From Psettodes erumei (Eukaryota > Chordata > Actinopteri > Pleuronectiformes > Psettodidae), in assembly GCA_016785225.1 (NCBI GenBank), contig JAFBJZ010000969.1, positions 371,001 to 435,000 of the forward strand: DNA of 64,000 bases, given 5' to 3'. Below are positions 56,982-64,000 of the stretch, one piece after another. The translations under genes and the position numbers were made by a program. Below the pieces are notes generated by a model. The model was not told the DNA's origin. It made no database searches and saw nothing but the letters and a program-made list of their open reading frames with translations. Positions within the stretch are counted from its first letter, which is position 1; each line of letters starts with the position of its first letter.

Positions 56982-58628
56982 CGTGAGGAGGAAGGCGCTC
57001 ACTTCCCTCCTCACATGCCCGTCTGCTGGTTCAGTTCGCCTCCCGAACGCGACACAATTAATCACGCTGTCGCACAATCTACGCATGAGTGCCACATGGC
57101 CCCGGGGTTACCCGGCGCCGAGCGACGCGCTCAGACGAAGCGGTCGAGGATGTTAACGACTCTGTCGCGTGCGCAAGATGCTTCGCGTTATCGCGCGAGA
57201 CCTTGCGCGCGCAAGTGTTGGCGGTGCGCGATAGTCATCTCACATAATTACAGCACGTTGTACGCTTTAATCAGTCAGGCAGAGTTTGTCGGCTGTTTCT
57301 GTGGGCCAGGCAAAAACGAAAAGCGAAAAAAAAACTCTCTGCAAGCAGCGGTGAGCGGGCCGGGCCCTCGCACGCCGTGCACGTTTTGTGCCGCGAGCTT
57401 ACGCAAGCATCGGACACGTGGAGTTCAATAGAAGATGCAATGCACAATTAGCATCACTTCCCGTGTCCGTTACGTGGCGGCTGAGAGATAATTTTGTCTC
57501 ACTCGTCCTGCTGAAGACGCCGGCTAATTGAGCAGCTACTACAGGAAAAAAAAAAAGAAAAAAACAAGTTTTCCCCTCATTTCTGGGTGCACAGGAAGTG
57601 ACACCAACGCGGCGGCGGCGGCCCCGCTGACAAAACTGTTGGTTCTGCTGCCGTGTGTGGAAAATAATAAGACATTAAACCCTGGGAGGGCTGGAGAGCC
57701 TTCTGTCGCCCGCAGCCTGTCGGCGAAGAGCGGCTTTGCCTCCTCCTCACCAAAGGCGCTTAGGTTTTTTTTTTTTTTTTTGGGAGGGGGCTCCTGCCTC
57801 CTGCTACACTTCTGAGGCAGCTGTGTTATTATGGATGGAGATTACTGAGGGCTGGTGGGCAGGAGACGACCTCAACTGATTATTAGGGAAACAAAGAGCG
57901 GTGCCAGCGAAGGGCGGCCCGCTGGAATCGCAGCGTGAACGCATTTACCCGACTCTCTTGGTAATCGTCTCGTCGTAAAAAAACAAAAAAACGGTACGAA
58001 CGGGAATAAAGAACCTTGCGATGTTAGATCTGCGCTGGAAATAGCACATCATGGCCTCTCTCCACGCGCAGCGCGCCGCGTTCGGTGCCGGCCCGCTCGG
58101 GAGCCGGAGTCGGACGAGTTCAACTTTGAAATCTGAACTCCTGAGGACAGTTTGCAATTTCAACAGCAGCTTTCTTGCTGACATCGGCGCTTCGGCTCGA
58201 CTCCGGCGATTATACTTCAGCAACACAATTGCACCTGACGGTGACAACAACAAGCTCAACTGTACCTGAACTGTATATATACGGCGAAATTCAATAGAAA
58301 CTGTCTCATCTTCATTCGTTGCCTGATCTTCATTGAAACCCGGTGATACGGGCACATATACAGTCAACTGACGCTGCACTTCTGCACTTTTGTCCAGTGA
58401 AAGCTTCACTTCACCTTCACACGAGCTGCTGCAACAGATTAGATTAGATTTCATCTTTGAGAGCAAAAGGCATCTTCCAGGAAGGAAATATGGCACAAAT
58501 CAAAAACTCTCCCTGAGGGGACGATGACGAACCTGATCCGGAACCGGCTGGTACCTGCTGGGACGACTGATCCCATCTGGCAGAACTTCACATCAAACTT
58601 CCAAACAGGCATCGGTCCGGGGTGGAAG

Positions 58629-58706
58629 TTGTACTCTTTCTGTATATATATACAGTTACAGTACAACTCTTTGTACTCTTTCTGTATATATACAGTTACA
58701 GTACAA
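58629..58706. repeat. twin near-palindromes of about 38 bp
   Basis: ttgtactctttctgtatata...tatacagttacagtacaa occurs at 58,629-58,666 and 58,671-58,706. Each copy is an imperfect inverted repeat centred on a TA run. Confidence 0.7.
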
Positions 58707-61700
58707 CGGTGTTGTATGTGCAGCGGGCGCTGACGTGAGCGAGCGGAACCGGTCCAGACCTGACGTCCGAAGCTTCGATCGTCATTTCGGCCGCAGGCTG
58801 AAAACCGTCTGTTGCGCTTCAGCGGTTTCTGTTGAGTTCACGCTGCCAGTTAGATGTCACTTACAATAATAACGGTCATGATAAACTTTACTCATGCAGA
58901 ACTTTTACAAAAAGAAAGTTTACGTCTGAACCACAAATAAAACATATCATCCGATACGAGCGCTCGGTTGCCTTTAATGTAACAATAAGAGGATATAATA
59001 TCCAACAAAATGATAAAAGCTGTAATGATAAGACCCGTTGGTAACAGTAATAAAAAGCCTCTTTAAGGAGATAAGTTTTTGAGAAGTGATTTAAAAGACG
59101 TCACCGAGCCTCAGCTCTTCGGCTCACAATAATAAAACTGGAAGTTTTCTTTTACGCTGAATAAATGTCGCTCACTTTCAGCCTTTATGTCTTTTTTTCC
59201 CGTCATCATTTCCTCTTCGGAGTTGTTGTGGCGGCGTGATTTCTTTTAAACACACCCAAACAAAGGTGTAATTTAAAAAAAGGCTTGTGATGCTGCAGCG
59301 CTATCACAACAACAACAACAACAACATCTTTTTTTTTGTAATAACAGCAACACAGATATCCGAGGCGTTTAAGTGCTGAACCTCGTTTGCTCCTCGTGGG
59401 ATCATTTTCTGCCTCGCACTCTTTGAAATTGAAAGCGTTCTCAGTTGCCGAGACAACAGTGGAGACCGCGTTAATCTGCACGGAGACAAATCCCTCGGCG
59501 CCGCTCGGCAACCGAACATCCCGTCGTTCTGCCCCGGTGAGTTCATGCACGGGGAGGCTGAGGTCCGATCTGCACCTGCTGCCTCACTGAGGTGAAGAAG
59601 CCTCCACATCAGCTGCCGCTTGAGACGGGTAGAGGGGAGTTCTTCCCGCTAGAACCCCAGAAAAGACCCACGGACTCCTCTGATCCGGGTCGGTCCGCTC
59701 TGGGGGCCAGACCACGGAGCAGAACCAGGTCCAGCATCTGGAGAACCTGAACCGCAACAAGGAACAAGATGATTCACAGCGTTCTGTCGCAAACACCCTG
59801 ATCCATAAGACCCTGAGGTTCTGGATGCACTTGATCCGATTTGTTTGACGTTCATCACGTTCATGTCTGCTCATCAGCACCAAACTGATGATGATGAGGA
59901 GGAGCATGACAACGTCTTTGGTTCTGCACGTTAACTGCAAAGCTACTGGAGTTTGAGGACATTTGGAGGAAAAGACGCTGGGAGGCGTGGACGTTCTGTG
60001 GGGGTCCATCAGCTCGACGTGGACGTATATATCAACTGGACGAGCGACGGCGTTGACGACCCGCTGGCTCCAGATGAAAAGACGAGGGAGTCGTGTGGGT
60101 TCGTCCTCCGGGTCTCGTGGACATCTGAACCGAACTTAATGGCGAGTACGTCCAACGGCCGCGGAGACGCATCAGTCAAAACCCGAGGACGGCCTCGTCC
60201 TGCGGGGACTGGAGCGGTGGACCGACTCTGTCGTCCCCGGAGACAGACGACTAACAGAGCTAAAAAAAAAAAGGATAAAATATCCATGGAACCAGCACTG
60301 CAAAATGTTTCGCCCATTTTTATCACCTGCATTTGTATTCTGCAGCAGCAACAAGCACAACACTGTCAGAAAGAAATACAGGCAATTAAGGATCCACAGG
60401 ACACCGGATCAGCTGGATTTTTAACTCAACTCTTTTTTCCCGCGGGGCTTGAAAAACCTCCTGTTTAGTTGCTTCTTGTCCGAAATAAACTTATTTTACA
60501 TCAGAGGCGAGCGTTTCGTAAGCGACGCGCCATCGCGATGTTTTGAATTAAACGTTTTTGGCTTCGGTGACGCCGCAACATTTCCTCCGGCTGCTGGATT
60601 TACTGCTCCACGTTTGTTTCGGAACGTCAACACGGAGGTCGGAGATGTTCGTCGGGGCGAGCAAAAAAATCCAAACCCATGAGCAAGGAATTATTCATAT
60701 TCATCTTTTTCGTGTTAAATTTCAGGAGCTACAGGAGCTAATGAGCTTGTTGACCTGCACCGGCCAAGTTTGACTTGTGAATAAATCATTTTTCACGTGA
60801 TGATTCATCTGTCAATTTCCTGCCCCTCATCTGGGTCCATGTTGTGCTAATTTAATTCATTATATCATCAGGAATTATTGTGATATTCCACTGGGAAGCC
60901 CTGAAAAAAATGATGTATAATTCACCAGTCGTCCTGATTTCCACAAAGATCGGACACAAACTTATTCGGAGGCTTTACGGCGTTTCCACGACGGCGGCCG
61001 CCGAAGATCGAACCCCGCGAGCTCCTGTTCCCAGATCAGCGGCTCGTCATCATCCCTGGAACGCCGCTCACGCAGTTTCAGACTGTTACTAATGAGCTTA
61101 GCGCCGAGTCAGAGCGGGAGGGTTTTTTTTCGGTGACGCTCGATCTTTGATTGACGCGTCGTGACGGTCGGACGCACTGTAGGCCCCGCCCCCCCCCACA
61201 GGAGAAGTTTGAGAAGTGCTGATTCGGATTAGCGTGGCTTTGAGTGAGCCAGCCCTTTGTCATGCATTTGCCACGATGAATCAAGTTCAACATCTGCAGC
61301 CGCCGGGGCCGCGACCGCACAAAGATTTGCTGGAGATGGAGCTGATTTGCATATCAAACAGAGGACCTCGCGTGTCACCCCCCCCCTTCATTTGCTGTGA
61401 AAAATATGCCCACACCTGGCACAAAATTATCAATCCGACCGTGGCGAACCTTCCCGTCCTTTATTTACGGCCGATGGGCAGAATCCCTAATGACGGCGTT
61501 TTTGAAAACGGGCTGGATTATTGGTCAGCGCCGGGACCGCCGCGCTCAGCAGACGCCTTGATTGTGGCTTTAATTCACCGCCCGGCGCGTTGGCGTTTGT
61601 TTCCTTTAAAGCACTTCTGCAGCTGCAGCGCTTTAAATTATTAAGAGCTGGAAAAGCATTTATATATATGAGAGACACTATTTTGTGTCCTTTCGGACCG

Positions 61701-62320
61701 CGCCTCGTGAATAATTAACAGTGGGGGGTAGAGCGTCCAGTTAAAGCCGTTTAAGCCGTTTAATCACTTTTTGCTCGGTTTGAGTTATTTGGCCAGATTA
61801 GCTCCGAACGAGGAGAACCACCGTCGTATTTTCCGTCTTCGATTTGTTTGGGGTTTTGTTTTTTGTTTTTTTCCGCCGCTGTCGCTGATCTCTATCTGTC
61901 TGCTCCGGTATTTATTATTCGCCTCGCGCAAGGATGACGGCGAGTTCACCTCAAACTTTAGCATAAAAATAGGATTATTATTAATGTAGGGAACAAGGAG
62001 GAAGCGGGATGTTCTCCTCGGTAATGGTGCATCACCTCGTGCGCGGGTTATTTTCCCGGCGGTCTCGAAATGATGGAATATAAGTTATAACAAGGAGCCA
62101 TTACAAGCGCTGGACACCCCCCTGGACGGCGGCCGCTGAATAATGTAATGGCGTGAGGAAGCGCCGCCGCAGCCCAGGTCTATTTTCCTTCACCATTAAA
62201 GTGGGTGTTAGCCGCAACTGCAGGGAGGGAGGGGGGAGTCGTTATGATTGGACGCCCAAGCTCGCCAAGGCAGGTAGCGGTGAGCCGGCGTGCTTCACGG
62301 AGACTGAGGGGCAAGTGGAC

Positions 62321-62381
62321 GGAGGGGTGGTGGGGTGGTGGGGGGTGGGGTTGGGTGGGGTTGGGTGGGGGTGGGGTGGGG
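62321..62381 (+). other. strong G-quadruplex-prone G-run cluster
   Basis: At least ten runs of three or more G separated by one to three bases, with the local unit ggttgggtgg repeated. Confidence 0.8.
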
Positions 62382-62519
62382 TATCAGTATCAGCTGCAGC
62401 AGATGCAGGGCAGTAATTGACTCTTTTGAAATCCCGCAGCCAGAAACAATTTGTTATTTGCCTGTTAATCAGGATCGGCCGAGAGGAGATGCAATCTGCA
62501 GCGGCAGGAAACACGCCAG

Positions 62520-62521
<2 letters not shown>

Positions 62522-62558
<37 letters not shown>
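62522..62558. repeat. (CA)n microsatellite
   Basis: Uninterrupted run. Confidence 0.95.
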
Positions 62559-62559
<1 letters not shown>

Positions 62560-63376
62560 CCAACCTTCAAGGGGGGGCGGGGCTTAGATAAGCTCTCAAA
62601 TATCCGAGCTACCTCTGAACAGTGGCCCACCAACGCAGACGGCGCCGTGTAACGAGCCGACAGGTGAAGACGGACGTGACATCACTTGTAAGGTCCAAGT
62701 CGTTCGTGCGAGCTCGGCGTAAAAACGCGCCTTCGCCGCCGTGATTCGGCGTTCGAGGTTTATAGGAAAACTGCGCAGGTGACCACAGGTCACACACGTT
62801 TCCACAGAAAACAAAGAAGAAGAAAGAATCTTCACGAATGGGATTAAACACTTTAGCTTTAGCTTCAGCACGGATGGAGCCACCGAGCGTGTATCAGCAT
62901 CTCACACACACACAGTTAAACCCTTGTCATTACTGGTTGCAAACACTCAGGGGATCACGGTCGGAGCCCGGGGGGGTTGGGGGTGGGTGGGTGGGGGCAG
63001 TCACAGGTGGATGAGCTTGGGGGAGATTTATCACAGGAGACACTGTGACCTGCAGGGACCCGGCGTGTCGGCCGACCTGAGAAAAACAAGCCCAGTGGTC
63101 GTTACGAGGCTTTTCTTTTTGTGTGTGAGGTGGGTGCAGTGCAGTCAGAGCAAGGGTGGGGGTGGAGGGTGGAGGGTGGGGGCAAACAAGGGAGGTGAAA
63201 AGGGGGGAGGGGGGCGCGGGGGGGTCGTCGGGCAGCACTTGTTTTTTTTTTTGTCGAGCGCCGGCCGCGATCGTTTTGTGTCACTTGACGAGCGTCTTCG
63301 GCATCGATGTGATGCAATAACCCTGTCCTCACATCACCTGGGGACAACTGTGATTCATTAAGATACACAAATGTTG

Positions 63377-63379
<3 letters not shown>

Positions 63380-63411
<32 letters not shown>

Positions 63412-63534
63412 TTATGTGGCGTAGCACGCATACAGCATGTTCATCCACTGAACAATCTTGCCCTGTTTACACACACATGCACAACACAGGCACACACAAA
63501 CCGAAGCTCACACACACACACACACACACACACA
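63380..63534. repeat. (CA)n tracts at 63,380-63,411 and 63,509-63,534
   Basis: Two CA runs within 250 bp upstream of the unrecognised first exon, in its presumed 5' UTR or promoter. Confidence 0.9.
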
Positions 63535-63766
63535 TGCATTCAAGTGCGTTTGTGCGTAAACACACACGAGAGATTCTGGAAGGAAGGAGAAGAATCGAGG
63601 ACGCAGACAAGTTGCATATATCTTCTGCATGCAAGGATGCTGCCGCTGCGTGTGTGTGTGTGTGTCTGAGCGTGTGTGAGCGTGCGTTTGTGCGCGCCCT
63701 GTGTGTGCGTGGGTGTGTTAGTCCCCCTTGGATGAGCACACACGAGCCGAGGATGCAGCTGGGAGC

Positions 63767-63923
63767 ATGAGTTCTGACCGAGAGGAGCATGACATGGTCT
63801 GTCAGAGAGCCGTGACCCTCGTCGTTGACCTCTGCCTGCACAACAGCACGCTGCTGGACCCGGACACCTGCCAGGACTTCCTCTTCCTGTTGTCCGGCCA
63901 GAACGCCGACCACAAACACCGGG
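63767..63923 (+). CDS. first coding exon of an unrecognised gene, continues past right edge
   Basis: The frame from ATG 63,767 encodes MSSDREEHDMVCQRAVTLVV, then DLCLHNSTLLDPDTCQDFLF and LLSGQNADHKHR. It ends at a strong donor (CGGG|GTGAGTG) in phase 1. Codon use and amphipathic leucine spacing look like real coding sequence, compatible with the start of a helical repeat protein. An in-frame ATG at 63,728 would add 13 residues. I do not recognise the family. By human synteny PHF13, THAP3, DNAJC11 or CAMTA1 might be expected next, but it does not resemble the starts of PHF13, THAP3 or CAMTA1 that I remember. Confidence 0.5.
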
Positions 63924-64000
63924 GTGAGTGTCGTAATTAACTCGCCATCCACGCCGGGTGGGGAGCCGGTCGCTCGCCGCTCCGTTTGTTTGTTTGTTTT

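Larger units (their letters stand above)
52321..63766. other. gene-poor interval
   Basis: I see no supported exon. The left half is AT-rich with scattered 'gctaac/gttagc' repeat remnants (53,860-54,260). About 55,100-57,450 is largely free of simple repeats and GC-richer. 57,040-57,420 is a CpG-dense patch. 58,629-58,706 holds twin near-palindromes. 62,321-62,381 is strongly G-rich. CA tracts lie at 62,522-62,558, 63,380-63,411 and 63,509-63,534. Confidence 0.55.

Noticed and set aside
57945..58496. 183-codon minus-strand frame
   Set aside because: No family resemblance, unremarkable composition and no splice or promoter context; most likely chance.
59680..59850. Open plus-strand stretch (EQNQVQHLENLNRNKEQ...)
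   Set aside because: Short (54 codons), no start codon or clear splice sites, no recognised homology.

Overview
The window looks like a chromosome segment of a teleost fish, most likely a percomorph. The reasons are short spliced introns with consensus GT/AG ends, a very high density of (CA)n/(TG)n microsatellites, CpG-rich promoters, and scattered copies of repeat families I recognise from spiny-rayed fish (for example the 'ggggaccatgaatg' family). No bacterial, viral or CRISPR-type features are visible. All exon models were assembled by hand from splice signals, reading phase and remembered family sequence.

The gene order matches human 1p36.31. Left to right: PLEKHG5 (minus; 5' part only, six exons found between 39 and 31,517), NOL9 (minus; complete, 12 coding exons, 34,556-37,673, 701 aa), ZBTB48/TZAP (plus; complete, 11 coding exons, 39,051-43,077, 761 aa), KLHL21 (minus; complete, 4 coding exons, 45,194-47,896, 613 aa), and an unrecognised first exon on the plus strand at 63,767-63,923. 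TAS1R1, which lies between NOL9 and ZBTB48 in mammals, is absent. NOL9 and ZBTB48 are therefore head to head across less than 600 bp, and ZBTB48 and KLHL21 are tail to tail with poly(A) signals that would make their 3' ends overlap.

Two introns of ZBTB48 each carry, antisense to the host gene, an intact tRNA-Arg(CCT) followed within 3-6 bp by an initiator tRNA-Met(CAT). The four tRNA genes form two cassettes with identical tRNA sequences. Each cassette has a T-run terminator only after the tRNA-Met, which suggests dicistronic Pol III units.

The remaining DNA is intron or intergenic sequence. 1-31 kb is mostly three long PLEKHG5 introns rich in CA repeats, poly(A/T) tracts and 'gctaagctaac'-type teleost repeats; they include a 27-unit array of exact 10-bp units at 24,271-24,540. 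31.5-34.5 kb holds the presumed PLEKHG5 promoter, triplet repeats and an ACAAAGAGA-type minisatellite. 48-63.7 kb is gene-poor, with a candidate distal KLHL21 5' exon at about 52.1 kb and an isolated CpG-rich patch at 57.0-57.4 kb.

No biochemical link between the genes is implied beyond shared chromosomal location. PLEKHG5 is a RhoGEF, NOL9 a nucleolar RNA kinase, ZBTB48 a telomere-binding zinc-finger protein and KLHL21 a CUL3 adaptor.
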